Assembly: GCF_028769735.1 (NCBI RefSeq)
Contig: NC_088178.1
Span: forward strand, 7,010,001-7,074,000
Origin: Zonotrichia leucophrys gambelii
Taxonomy: Eukaryota > Chordata > Aves > Passeriformes > Passerellidae
Length of the DNA: 64,000 nucleotides
Reading direction: 5' to 3'
The position numbers were made by a program, and so were the translations under genes. Under the pieces are notes generated by a model. The model worked only from the letters and a program-made list of their open reading frames with translations. It ran no database searches and was not told the DNA's origin. The first letter of the stretch is position 1; the number at the start of each line of letters is the position of its first letter. Of the stretch, positions 22,991 to 34,900 are shown in pieces.

Positions 22991-25212
22991 AACAGAACCA
23001 AATAGCTGATTTCGTAGATTGCTGAAAAGCCACACTGAGAAAAATCTGCAAACTGATTACGTAATTATTTTCAAGTTTTGGCAGATATGAAAGACAAGCA
23101 AATGTTCTGTTTTTTAATGTTTTTTTTTCTCTTATTGCTGTATTTAAAAAGGGGAAAGTATGGGAGCAGGTTTCTCAGTCCCACTCTGCACTTCGGGGTT
23201 ATTTAGCCTTCCAGAGCACTTTATGGCTATTTTGTTTTGTTTTGTTTTATGGAAGGGAGAGAAGAGAATGTTTACAATAACTATAACCATTAGGCAGCAT
23301 TTCTCTGGTGTAAATCCCGTCATAGAATAGATTCACTTACAACTATTTCATAGAGAATATTGAGCCCTGCCATTCCCATTCCCACTGAGTTACTCAGGTC
23401 TGTAGACCTTTTTAGGTGTGGAAATCGTGTAATAAGTGGTAACAATTGTGAAATACCAGAATCATTGCATCTAATTTCTAATGCAGATATTAACTGAAGT
23501 GACAGGCAGCCAGAGGTTGTTTTTCATGTGCTTAGACTTTGGAGAGCAGAATCACATTACAGAAGCAATTATTAAAATGAGACAGTTGCTTTCATACAAA
23601 CGATCTGTATCAAGCCATGATCTTGGCACAGAGTTGCTTAAATGTGTTTTTTGCATCTCGGTTTGCACAGAAGAGCTTGGAGATGAAACCCAGTATTTTA
23701 GTAAATTGGCCTTTCAAATGCAAGACCTCACGTTAGAGGTCAGTTTAAGGCACTTAAGAAATTCTGGCCCGGTGTTTGGAGCCTGTTTCTGAATGTCATA
23801 CAGTGCAGGACAGCAAAGATTAATTATAATTGCAGCAAGGACTGCAGGATTTATGTCCCATAATTACACAGAAAGAAATAACAAAGTCCTGAGAGCATAA
23901 TATGTGTTAGCATTTAACTTCAGCAAACTGTGCAAAGTCTTTTAATGCTATCAAAATATTCTTTATTATTAACAGAAAATTGACACTAGAGGAACAGGCA
24001 AATATTACTGTGTGAAGAAGGAACCTTGCTGAGTAACTGGATTAACTACTCTGTCACTACAGTAAAATAAATGCAGTTCCTATTTATTCTAGAAGCTGTA
24101 CCGTGGTATGGAAACGTGAAGGTCACAGATGTTTTCCTTGCAGAAGTACTTTGACTCGTTTCCTCCTTCTATTTCATGCAGAAATACTAATTTGGAAACA
24201 TACAAACCACTGCCAGCATATATATTTTTTTTTTTACGAATCATTGGTTATTTCACTGTCAGCTGCTTCACTTTTACAAATCATTAACTATTTTAAATTG
24301 GTACTGAGTGTTAAGTGATTTCAAATTTATAAAGTGCTCTAGAGTTAGGCAGCAGCAAGCAGCCCTTTTATGCTAAAATTAAGGGACATTATGGGGTTTT
24401 AGTACTTTTTTTCTATGAAAGACAGCATGGCAGCAAAAAATACTTCAGCCTCCTGCAAAAGGAAACGAATTCATTCTAATATGAATCAGATACATCTGTA
24501 CAGAGAGCATTTTGCATAAGTATTTCCATAATGGTAATTTTGGAGTTATTTCTGTGGCAGGCCTAGATCTGGCTAATATTTTCCTGTGATGTGTGTTGCA
24601 TTGCTGAATGCAGATGCTCAGATGTTTTTCACCAGAGAGATGGGTAAGGATGGGGAAGATTCAGCCTGTATAATTTAAATTGCAGTTCCTCGTGGCCATG
24701 GGACTTTTTTCCTGGTTTTGGGCATTTTCTGCCCATTTGCAAATGGATAAAGTAGTGCTTTTCTAGTCTTTACCACAATTGGTTAGCAGTGACAGCTTGG
24801 TTAGAAGAGCGCAGCAATCTGCAAGGTTACATGGGACCACTGATCAGAAATGATAATGCAGCCATTCCGTTGTTTTTGTTGCTTTCTTGCAGTTTCCTTC
24901 TCAAACCGTGAACTGTAATAAATAAATCGCTTTTCACGGCCCACGGCCGAGAGTCGGGTGCCTTGAGGGGAGCGGGCTGGGATGTGGAGCTCCACGGGGC
25001 TCCCCCTGTTAAGGGCCAGGACATGAAACACGTGTGTATTTGCTTGGACCTTTGTACAAACGCTTGTCGCGGAAATAAAGACGCTCTTCCCTTCCATTGC
25101 TGGGAGGCTGCTTTTGTGAGGGTGTGATAACTTGGGGGATTTTATTAAAGAAACGTTCCTCAGGCAGCTCGCAGTGACGGCGGTGTTCCCAGCACGGAGA
25201 GGGAACTTTTTA
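22991..25212. other. NIBAN1-EDEM3 spacer / possible distal NIBAN1 3'UTR
   Basis: AT-rich and without a convincing conserved ORF. A 103-codon frame at 23481-23792 has no recognisable domain and no coding character. GC content rises after about 24930 toward the EDEM3 promoter. Confidence 0.6.
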
Positions 25213-25395
25213 AGGGAGCAGGGAGTGACAGCGTGAGGGGGAACGGCCTCACACTGAGCGTTGGATTGGGTATTTAGGAGGAAGTTCTTCGCCGCGAGGG
25301 TGGTGAGGCCCCGTTACAGGGTGCCCACAGAAGCCGTGGCTGCCCCATCCGTGGGAGAGTGCAAGGCCAGGCTGGACGGGGCTCTGAGTACATCC
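25213..25395 (+). mobile_element. CR1 LINE fragment next to the EDEM3 promoter
   Basis: Sense-strand CR1 blocks: GAGGGGGAACGGCCTCACAC, TTAGGAGGAAGTTCTTCGCC, CAGGGTGCCCACAGAAGCCG, and AGGCCAGGCTGGACGGGGCT at the end. It stops about 60 bp before the first GC boxes of the EDEM3 promoter. Confidence 0.9.
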
Positions 25396-25439
25396 CTGCC
25401 CACCACGGGCTGCTCCGCACGGCCCCTTCCGTCCGGAGC

Positions 25440-25794
25440 GCCTGAGGCAGCACGGCGGGCGGGGCAGGGCGGGGCGCGGGGCACGCCGGGAGCTGTGTGC
25501 TGTCAGGACGCGGGGCACGCCGGGAGCTGTGGTTCCCCACCCTTTGTCCACGTCGACCCTCTCGTTACGCCGTCCCTGCCGGCTCACGTGACCCGCCCGC
25601 TGCGCTCTCCCATTGGCCCGGCGGCGCGCGCTGGAGGAGGGGCGGTGCCGGAAGCGGCGGCGGCGCGAGGCCGTTTCCTTGGCTACGCCCCCGCGGGCGC
25701 GCGCGGAGGGGCCGGGCCGGGCCCTTCCTGCCCCGGGAGCCGCGGGAGCGGCGATGGGCCCGCAGCGGGACTAGCGGGCACCCGGCCGGCCGCC
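25440..25794 (+). promoter_or_regulatory. EDEM3: EDEM3 CpG-rich promoter and 5'UTR
   Basis: Dense CpG sequence with no TATA box. Visible elements: GC boxes at 25458-25480 (GGGCGGGGC, GGGCGGGGC); a duplicated 23-bp motif at 25475-25497 and 25509-25531 resembling the ZNF143/THAP11 site; a palindromic E-box TCACGTGAC at 25584-25592 (USF/TFE/CLEAR type); an inverted CCAAT box ATTGG at 25612-25616; and an ETS-like CCGGAAGC at 25648-25655. The transcription start is probably within about 25650-25750 and is not pinned down by sequence. A uORF lies at 25754-25774. Confidence 0.8.
25754..25774 (+). CDS. short upstream ORF in the EDEM3 5'UTR (6 codons)
   Basis: ATG GGC CCG CAG CGG GAC TAG encodes Met-Gly-Pro-Gln-Arg-Asp. 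The ATG has G at -3 and G at +4, a strong initiation context, and the stop is 20 nt before the EDEM3 start codon. It is part of the mRNA only if transcription starts upstream of it, which the promoter layout suggests. Confidence 0.55.
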   Translation: MGPQRD

Positions 25795-25955
25795 ATGGCC
25801 CTCAGCGCAGCTCCGGGCTGCCGCGCCGGGGAGCGGGGGCCCCGCTGGAGGAGGCCCTGGAAGCTCCTGGCCCTTGGCCTGCTCTCCGCCTCCTCCGTGC
25901 TGGCGGCCGCCCCGGGCGCCGGGGCCATGAGCAGGGAGGAGAAGCGCCGGCTGGG
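25795..25955 (+). CDS. EDEM3: EDEM3 exon 1 (signal peptide)
   Basis: 161 coding nt, donor GTGAGC. It encodes [15 protein letters not shown]..., the hydrophobic signal segment and [11 protein letters not shown]. The MSREEK motif matches the mature N-terminal region of mammalian EDEM3. Confidence 0.95.
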
Positions 25956-28900
25956 GTGAGCGCAGGGACGGACGGAGGGAGGGACGGACGGCGGGCCGGG
26001 GCCGGGCCGGCGTGTGCGCTGCCCGCGGGGCTGGGATGGGCTGGGATCGGTGACTGCAGAGCTTCGGGACGGCGGCCCCTGTCCGTCTGTCCGTCCGTCC
26101 GTCTGCCCCCGAACGCTCCGGGGGCCGCGCGGTGCCGGTGCCGGCCGTGCTGGGGCCGCGTGTGCCGGAGCCTGGCCGTGTCCGGGCCAGCTCCGCCGGC
26201 TGCGGGGCACACGCGGCCCCGGCTCCGCTCCGGGATCGAGCCGTGTGCTCTGGGAGCCTGGAGCTCGCCTTGGAGCTTCAGGCAGGGCTTGCTGAAAAGG
26301 GGCTGGGGGTGAAAGTGAGCAAAGGTAAGAGCAAATCCCTGCTCGGTTGGTTTAATTGTGGCCGGGAGAGTGCGGGAGTCATAAAAAAGGTAAATGTTGA
26401 CGTGTGTTCTGCCCAGTTCCTGTATGTAACATAAACCGCTCCGGTCCCCGTGCACGTACGTGTAAGACGCTGATTTTTTATCGCAGTTTTTAGCTGAAGG
26501 GTAAATATTACAACGTATGTAGAAATGCATTTTCCTGCATGGAGCGGGACTTGTTAAAACAAATTTGCAATCAAGAGTATTTTGTGTTAGTATGCTTCTG
26601 GAGACAGTTTCATCGTCCTCTTCCCATCCGGTGGTCAGTTGTACAGAGCAATAATGCAAAAAGTCTGCTGGAGAAGCAGTGTGGATGCTCTCACAGTTGT
26701 TAAGGTTGGAAAAGGCCTCCAAGATCATCAAGTCCAGCTGTCATGCATAAGTTGATATTTAACTCCAGTGTTTACAGTTACTGGGATTTTCCATCATGGG
26801 TTCTCAGGAAAATTTGTGCATCCTTTTATTTGTTTTCTTCACGAGGCTACACAAGGAGTTGAAGTTTCATCCCCCAATTTGTTTTAAAGTTTTTGCATTG
26901 CACTTAAAATATCATCTGATACCCCAGGCATGTGCAGGCCATGCCCTGCTGTGGTTTGTGTTTGCCTGTAAATGTAAGTTTTAAGCAGTTGTCTGTGTGC
27001 TGCATCACCCAGCAGCTCGGTGTGTTTATCTGGGGTTTTTTGCCTGCTGCAACCTGAGAGGCACCTGGGAAAAGCACCATCCTCTGCTCTTTTGATGCCT
27101 TAATGCACTAGAGTTAAAACTACTCCTTGAATTTCCAAGTCATTGAGCTAAATTGGATATTTACAATATAATTGTGGTGTTCCTGGCTCCTTTATGTTCT
27201 GTCTTATCAGCAGAGATTGTGAATTATGTTGATGGTAGAAATTAGCATCCTTTTTTCCTTGCAGGGCTCCTTAGTGAAACAGTTAGGAATGATCACAAGT
27301 AGTGCTGTGTCTTAAAAAACAAGGTGGTTTTTTGGGAGTTTTTATGTGTGGAAGCATTTCTGTTCTTTCAGACATATGATACAAAAAGTAAGGATTTTCT
27401 TTAGTTTTTGCTTGCCAAGAGACCCCCAAATAATTTCGTGTTAGGTGAAGAAAGAGTCTTTCCTTTCTGGAGTGGACAAGAATAGCTGAATCAAGAAAAA
27501 ATATTATTCTATATTTCATTTACTTGAGTAGAGTATGTTAGTAGAGGACCTGTGCCTGACATTCAGATATTAAAGAATGATACCTGTAAGATGGTGTGTT
27601 AAAGGCCATTGGGAGACATACACTAATGCTTTTCCTTTTTTCTTTTTTAGAAATCAAGTGCTTGAAATGTTTGATCATGCATATAGCAATTATATGGTAA
27701 GTGAAATACTTGTTTGGTGTTTTTCAGAGGAGTTGTTGCTGACCTAGGGGAGAAAACAACCTACAGTACATGACATTCTATAGAAACATCTGGGAAGGAG
27801 GGGTGAAAACAGAGCTAAAATAAATAACAGCACCTGTAAAGCCTTTAAAAAGACCACAAGTGTTACTTTCAGGAAGGTTGTGAAGGCTTTTAGAGTGGTA
27901 ACTAAGAATTGCTTGTGGTAACTCTCCTAATCCATGCCTGACCTTTCCCAAACCAGTTCATCTCATGTCAGGCTATCAACAGTAAAGAATTTGGTTTGAA
28001 ACTCCAGGAGAAGGAACTTTGGGAGAGCTGTCTGTAGACATGAGACTCTGGAGAACACAAATTGATCTTACTTTGTAGGTAAAAATGGCATTTAATATTT
28101 CTTCAGTGGTAAGCCATGCCAGATGCAGTTTGGGTGTTGTACAGACTGTTTGCAGAAGAGAAAGGGAATCTGGTGCCATATCCCAGGGTGTGACTGTCAT
28201 ATGACCATGGGCCATACTGGCTGTGGTTTCTTTTGCTCTGACTTGTGATTCCTGTGCAGGTATCCTCCTGTTCTGGATCTCTGAGCCATCCCACACACCC
28301 TGCTCTGGCTCAGTTTACAAAAGCTTAACAATAAATGGTTACTTGGAGTGCACTTCCTCAAGTAAAAATTACTTTAAAATATTCTGTAAGTAATACACTT
28401 CTGAGGAGAAAGTGTGGATTTGACTAAGATAAATATAAAAGATTAATTCTTACTGGCTTCATGTGAACATTCTTGCACATTCTTTGTGGCTGTTACAGAA
28501 ACCCCTCTGAAGTTGCATCAGTTCCTGCAGCACAAACTGTTGTTTCCTTGCAGCATCTTGCCACATGTCCCAGGTTCTGTGTTATGGGTTAAACTTGAAT
28601 ATGTAATTCAAACTTAAAATGTCAGGAGTTAAAACTTTATACAACATGGGAGAGATACAGGACTGTAGAGTGGACAGAAAGCTAAGCCAAGAGGATTTTC
28701 AAAGGGGTGCAGTTTCTCCTTTTAACTTAAGCTCTGGACTTTTGAAACCTTTAGCAGTTAAACATCAAGGCTTTTTGGTTGTAATTGTTGTAATCTGGTT
28801 CCATGAAAAACACTTGGCTTGGATTTCCTCAATGGAAAACTTATGTGTTTGGCAAAATTGGACAAAATAGTACAAAGAGCTGTGCTTCTACTGTTCATTG

Positions 28901-31900
28901 TGTGATAAATTGGCAACTGGTAGGGGTCTTGCCACATCTGAAGCAAGAAACTTCTGTCTGAAGGAGAGAGAAAACTTCAGTTATCCTGGAGACTTTGAAG
29001 CCAAAAGGATATTTATTTGCCACGTATGCTGGAGCACTAAACAAACAGAGAAATGTGACTTGCTTGTTTAAAAAAAGATTAGAGTATCAGACTTGATTCT
29101 GACAACAGGAGAATGAAGTGTTTTTGCAGGTGTTTTTGAAACAGCCAGCTGAAAAGTTTTGATTTTCTGTTTCTATTAATACATATTTTAGACATTTGTA
29201 TTTAGAAGACTGAAAATTCATGTTTGATTGCAGGGGAAATTCCCTTGCCTTTTTTTGTCTTTTTAAAGTTGTTAACAGAAGCTTAGAAAAAGCTGCTGGG
29301 TTTTTTCAGTCCTTGAACTACATTTGTAATAATGGGGTTATTTCTCTTCTTGACTGCCAGAACATGTGAAAATGACATGTCAGTCACTTGAGGCCAGTGA
29401 CAAGTTGGGAAATAACTCAGTGCAATAGCTGCTTATTCTCTGATGTAGGCAGAGAATAAGTGAACTTTTATTTTTCAAAATGCTTCAAGTTCTTTATTTG
29501 TAAAGCTAAAAGTTTATTTTTCCAGATTTTTTATCACTTCTCTTATCCAAAATTTAAGCCAGAGATCTCAGTTTTGACATTGTTTTTGTTGTGTACTTCT
29601 TTAATCTGTTTTTCTGAATACTTTGCAGAGGTATTCAGAAACATCTAAGCTGTACTAAAATGATCTAGATTCTGCCTTTTGTAGTTAAACTTGAGGAGAA
29701 CAAAGACTTGAGCAAAGACCAAAACACTTAGGAGGGTGGTATACAGGGAAACAAACCATCAGTTTCAAAAGAAGTTTCTGTAAGAGCTGTTTATTTATAG
29801 AGGAATGTTTCTTTTTTATTTTTATTTCATGCTTGAATACAGATTATTTTTGTACCATATATTTGGAAAGATTTTGCATGTGTTTACTTGCAGTTTCAGT
29901 GCAGCAATTGAAGTTTTTTCTCCTGCCACATGTTAGTTCTCCACTAGAAGTCAAACTGGAGACCTCAGTACAGCAGCCAGTTTCCTGCTGAAATAAAGAG
30001 AAAAAGCTCTGTCCCAAACCACTTGTGTTAAGCTTCTAAAGGAGGCAATTTCATGTTTATTTGAATTAGATATATTTAAGATTCATTGTCATTGATGTCA
30101 GTCTTATATTTGTAATATTTGTAAAAGGCTCAGTCTTGTTAAGTTTTGGTGGGTTTTTTTGGTGAATGTTATCTTTTATGTCTTGTGTAATAATTCATCA
30201 ATGTTTTGTTTGAACTTCTGAGTTCTCTTACCTGTCACTGATTGTCACCCTCAGCCAGGTGAGTTCATTGTGCAGAGTGCAGTGAAGGCCATCAAGGTGC
30301 TGGAGAGGCTGGAGCATCTTCCCTGTAAAGATAGGCTGAGGGAGCTGGGGCTGTTCAGCCTGGAGAAGGGAAAGCTCCAGGGAATTTAACAAGGGAGAGC
30401 TGGGGCTGTTCAGCCTGGAGAAGGGAAAGCTCCAGGGAGTTTAACAAGGGAGAGAGCTGGGGCTGTTCAGCCTGGAGAAGGGAAAGCTCCAGGGAGTTTA
30501 ACAAGGGAGAGAGCTGGGGCTGTTCAGCCTGGAGAAGGGAAAGCTCCAGGGAGTTTAACAAGGGAGAGAGCTGGGGCTGTTCAGCCTGGAGAAGGGAAAG
30601 CTCCAGGGAGTTTAACAAGGGAGAGAGCTGGGGCTGTTCAGCCTGGAGAAGGGAAAGCTCCAGGGAATTTAACAAGGGAGAGAGCTGGGACTGTTCAGCC
30701 TGGAGAAGGGAAAGCTCCAGGGAGTTTAACAAGGGAGAGAGCTGGGGCTGTTCAGCCTGGAGAAGGGAAAGCTCCAGGGAGTTTAACAAGGGAGAGAGCT
30801 GGGGCTGTTCAGCCTGGAGAAGGGAAAGCTCCAGGGAGTTTAACAAGGGAAGCTGTCAAGAAGACAGAGCCAGGCTGTTCTCAGGAGGGCTGAGAGGAAT
30901 GGGCATAAACTGAACCACTGCAGGTTCCCTCTGAACAGGAGGAAACACTTCTGTATGGAGTTGCCCCGGTACTGACACAGGGTGCCCAGAGAGGCCATGG
31001 ACTCCCCCTTGCAGATGCTCAGGAGTTACCTGGACATGGTACAGGGCAGCTGGGTCTGGGTGACCCTTCTTGAGCAGAGGGCTTGCAAAAGATGAACTCT
31101 GGAGGTCCCTTCCGAGCTGCAGGGCTCTGTGGTGGCCCTGCAGGTTTTCTGAAGAGCAGCACGATGAGGGTTCCTTTTGCAGGCTCCCAAGGGTGGCAGT
31201 GAGCACTGTAACTGATTCCCCTGTTTTGTTCCCAACAGGAGCATGCGTATCCAGCTGATGAACTCATGCCTTTAACTTGTCGTGGACGAGTGCGGGGTCA
31301 GGAGCCAAGTCGAGGGGATGTGGATGATGCCTTGGGAAAGTTAGTGTCTGAAATGGTCACTGTAAACATCTAGGAATAGAAGTACAATTGGCAGCCCATA
31401 AAACTTGTGTGTTCAGTTGATTTGGCCAGAAACTTACACTTGTAAGAAGTGTTTTTGTTGTTATGAAGTTAACTTACACTTCTGTTTTTATTATTATGAA
31501 GTTAACTTACACTTGTAAGAAATGTTTTTGTTGTTGTGAAGTTAACTTACACTTGTGTCTTTATTATTATAAAGTTAACTCATGTGAAATTGTACCTTAA
31601 TTAGAAGAAGAGAATAGAGCAGTGAATGAAATCCAAAAATAATTTTTTAATGGTCCTCCCAAGTATTTTCCATAGGAAAGCCTTCCAAATGTGGCTGACA
31701 TTTATGATATTAGTAGTGCAGGTTATAAGGGTTAATGTTGTGCTGAACATAACAATAAACTCTTATCCATGATGCTGGCCTAATAAGTGATATTTAAAGT
31801 GCTTTTTTAAAGTAGAAAGTTTTCTGAAAACAAGCAGTCAAATGATTATCATGTGTATGATAGCCTGAGGCCTTTGCTGAAGTATAAAACATTATTTCAG

Positions 31901-34900
31901 AAATATTTTCTGTTCTTTCTTTCAAGGGAGTTGAGAGTACAAAATACTGATCCTTTGGCTAGCAGAATGTAAATTTAAGGACTGTTTTTTTCCATGTTAA
32001 ATGGAATAATCAAAGGCAAAATTGACCTATTCTAAATGCATTTGTAATTGATACCTTTGAATATGTGCAGTTTATAGATCAAATTCTTTAATAACAAACA
32101 GCTGATTTTTTTTAGTATCACTGTTTAATGTCTCTAAGCACAGTAATGTTAATCAAAGCTGAAATCCTTCTCTTAAATAGTGCTTCTAATTGTCTGTAGG
32201 ATATTGAGCATGTTATTTTGGCTATGTTTTGTTATGTACAGATGTTTTTTAGTCTAGAGATTTCCATATAATCCTGCTGCCTTGAAGGTATCCAAAGATA
32301 CAGCAGATGAAAAATGTAATGAAAATGTATTTTGAATCCATTCTTTTTAATGACCTTTTTTAAAAGTAACATTCTAGCATTTGAGTAAAAATACCTTCCA
32401 GCCCATTTGAGTAGAAATACCTTCCCCCCTGCTCTCTACCCTTAAATGCATTAAATTATTGTATGTGTTTATTATTTTTTTGTATACAGGCTTTATTCTC
32501 TACCTTATAATTAGTTATATTATTATGTAGCAGATTTCTTATCTAATTCCTATTTCTTGCCAGCTGCCTCATCAGTTGTGTTCTCTGCCAGTCTTTGCAA
32601 TCACAGAATGACAGGGTGAGGGAGCTGGGTCAGTTCTGTTTCCCTGGAGAACTTAGGAGCCTTCCATATAGATGTGAAAGGCATAATTTCTCTCCTCTTG
32701 TACAGAAAAAGTTGTGAATTTGTTAGGCAGTTGTGCACAGTCATTAGTTAATCTCTGTCTCCTGTAAAACAGCACTTAAAAAGTGCCCTTATGTCTTTAC
32801 AAATTCAAGAGAATTATAATATAGGAACACTTAATTAGAATTGTGGTGTCACAATTGGGTTGCCTGCAAGGTTTCAAACACTGGGCACTTACTGAAATCC
32901 TTGGTGTGTGCTCCTCAGTAGGCAATTTTAACTGTTCCACAGTGTTCAGTTTTAACACCATCATGTTCTGTAAATTCTATTCTGTGTTGTGGGTGTGTCT
33001 TAGCACAGGAGCAGTTGTTGGAATTAGACATATTTATGATACAATTATAGATATAATTCCTGGGATGGGGAAAGGTCCTCTCAGCTCTGGATGCACTGGA
33101 ACAGCTCTGGAGAAAACCTCTGATCCTTGTTGGGATCTTCTTGTTTCAGGCACTGTGGAGCTGACTTGATGCTCTCTTTTCATGGAATAATCACAGAATC
33201 CCAGCCTGGGTTGGGTTGGAAGAGCCCTTAAAGCCCATCCAGTTCCATGGGCAGGGACACCTTCCACCAGCCCAGGTTGCTCCAAGCCCTGTCCAGCCTG
33301 GCCTTGGGCACTGCTAAAATAGTTCTTTATTTTAGAATAAATAAAGTAGTTCCTTATTTTAAGCCTACCACTTGCTAGTGTTGGCACAGTTTCTGGTATG
33401 AGAAATTTAGCTTGGAATGGCTTGTGATCTCAACGTTTTTCCTTTTTTTTGAAAAACTAAGTGAAACAGAGGCTGGAAAACCACTTAAACTTTTATGCTG
33501 GATTTCTTAATAGATTTGACTGGAGACAAGAAATAAAAATGAAATTTATTTACCAGAATTTAGAAAGCATTGCAGTAAATAAATGTATCTGTAATCGTAG
33601 CCTCTTTGTCAGCTCCTATTCTGGTCACTAGCAAAGGGGAGAAACTTAGAAAGAGGTTTTGATATTAAACATGTTAAGTACAGCTGATTGTTTTGCAGCT
33701 GGTGGTCTGTGAGAATTTAGTTTCTTCCCTGGTATCAGTAACTATTAAAAATCACTTAATTCCTACAGATACAGATCTATAGTAAATCTGTTTTAAATTT
33801 TCTTTCATAGGTTTTCACTGACCTTAATTGATACCTTGGACACTCTTGTGGTAAGCTTAATCTGTTGATAAGCTTTGATAAAACAGATTGTTTTCTGATG
33901 CTCAGACTTATTTTTAGATTTCTTTTTCATGGCTGTTGATCTCTGGCTCTGTTTGAAGTGACTGTTGCTTGTGGGAACTTTGAAATGCTGTGAGGATGGA
34001 GTTTGGAGTTGGTTGTAATAACTACAGCAGTTCCTTCACATTTCAGTTATACTTTTTTATGTTGCTTTTATTTTGCCTCTAACTTAACACAAGAGAGTTA
34101 TAGTCTAAAGCAAGAGGCTCAGTTAGTGGTGGGCACCTCTTAATAACTGCTGATGTATTTCTGGTTTGAATTGTATGTTCATATTTCTTGGGTAACTTTG
34201 TGTGCACTGAAATATCCTGTATGCAAATACACTGTGACTGCATTAGCTATACTGGAACTGAACACCTGCTCACTGTTGTATTCCAGGTGTTAAATAAAAC
34301 CAAAGAGTTTGAAGAGGCTGTAAAAAAAGTAATAAAGGATGTTAATTTAGATAATGACATAGTTGTGTCTGTCTTTGAAACCAACATAAGAGTCCTTGGG
34401 TGAGTAACTTTTGTTTTCAAAACTCCTAAAAATGTGGATTTTAGGCAGTGTCTTTAAGACGCTCTTCTGTGCTATTCCACCTGTTTGAAATAGTTGTGCC
34501 TTTGTCAGAGAGTGGTTTTAAAATGCAAGGCAGGACTCGCTGCAGTGGTACTGGATCAAGCTGCCCCATCTCACTGCTGCAGGCACAGCTCTGCTGATTA
34601 AGAACCCCATGAGCATGCTGAGGGAGCAGGGGGGTTGCTTTAGAGAAACAGATTTGCAAATGTTTCTGTTCAATACTTGATTTACCACATTTTGATACCT
34701 GGGATCATAGATTATTTCAGCTTGGAAGGGACCTCTGGGGCTCAATGCTGGATCAGAAAATGTAATTTTAAGTTATTATATGACATTTTGGAGATCTTGG
34801 TTGCTATTCCTGTCTAATATTGATGAATCTATGAATCCAATGATAAACAAGAAGAATTGCTTCCCAAATCCTGATAGCAAACCTTGATTATAATGGGAAT

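Noticed and set aside
25612..25622. ERSE-II unfolded-protein-response element at EDEM3
   Set aside because: ATTGG is present but the CCACG half is CCGGC in this text, so the consensus is not met.
25261..25794. In-frame N-terminal extension of EDEM3 from an ATG inside the CR1 fragment
   Set aside because: The frame is open because the DNA is CpG-rich. The extension contains CR1 and promoter motifs, would bury the signal peptide, and the downstream ATG has an optimal context and matches the family start.
25683..26731. Long minus-strand ORFs over EDEM3 exon 1 and intron 1
   Set aside because: Low-complexity Pro/Arg/Ala translation typical of CpG islands, with no splice or domain support.
30355..30846. 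163-codon minus-strand ORF of a 19-residue repeat
   Set aside because: It is the antisense of the 57-bp CR1-derived array, which stays open because 57 is a multiple of three. It has no start context, domain or conservation argument.
32597..32700. Possible degenerate CR1 (GTGAGGGAGCTGGGTCAG and CCTGGAGAACTTAGG)
   Set aside because: Only about 40 bases resemble CR1 and the order is not continued; too weak to annotate.
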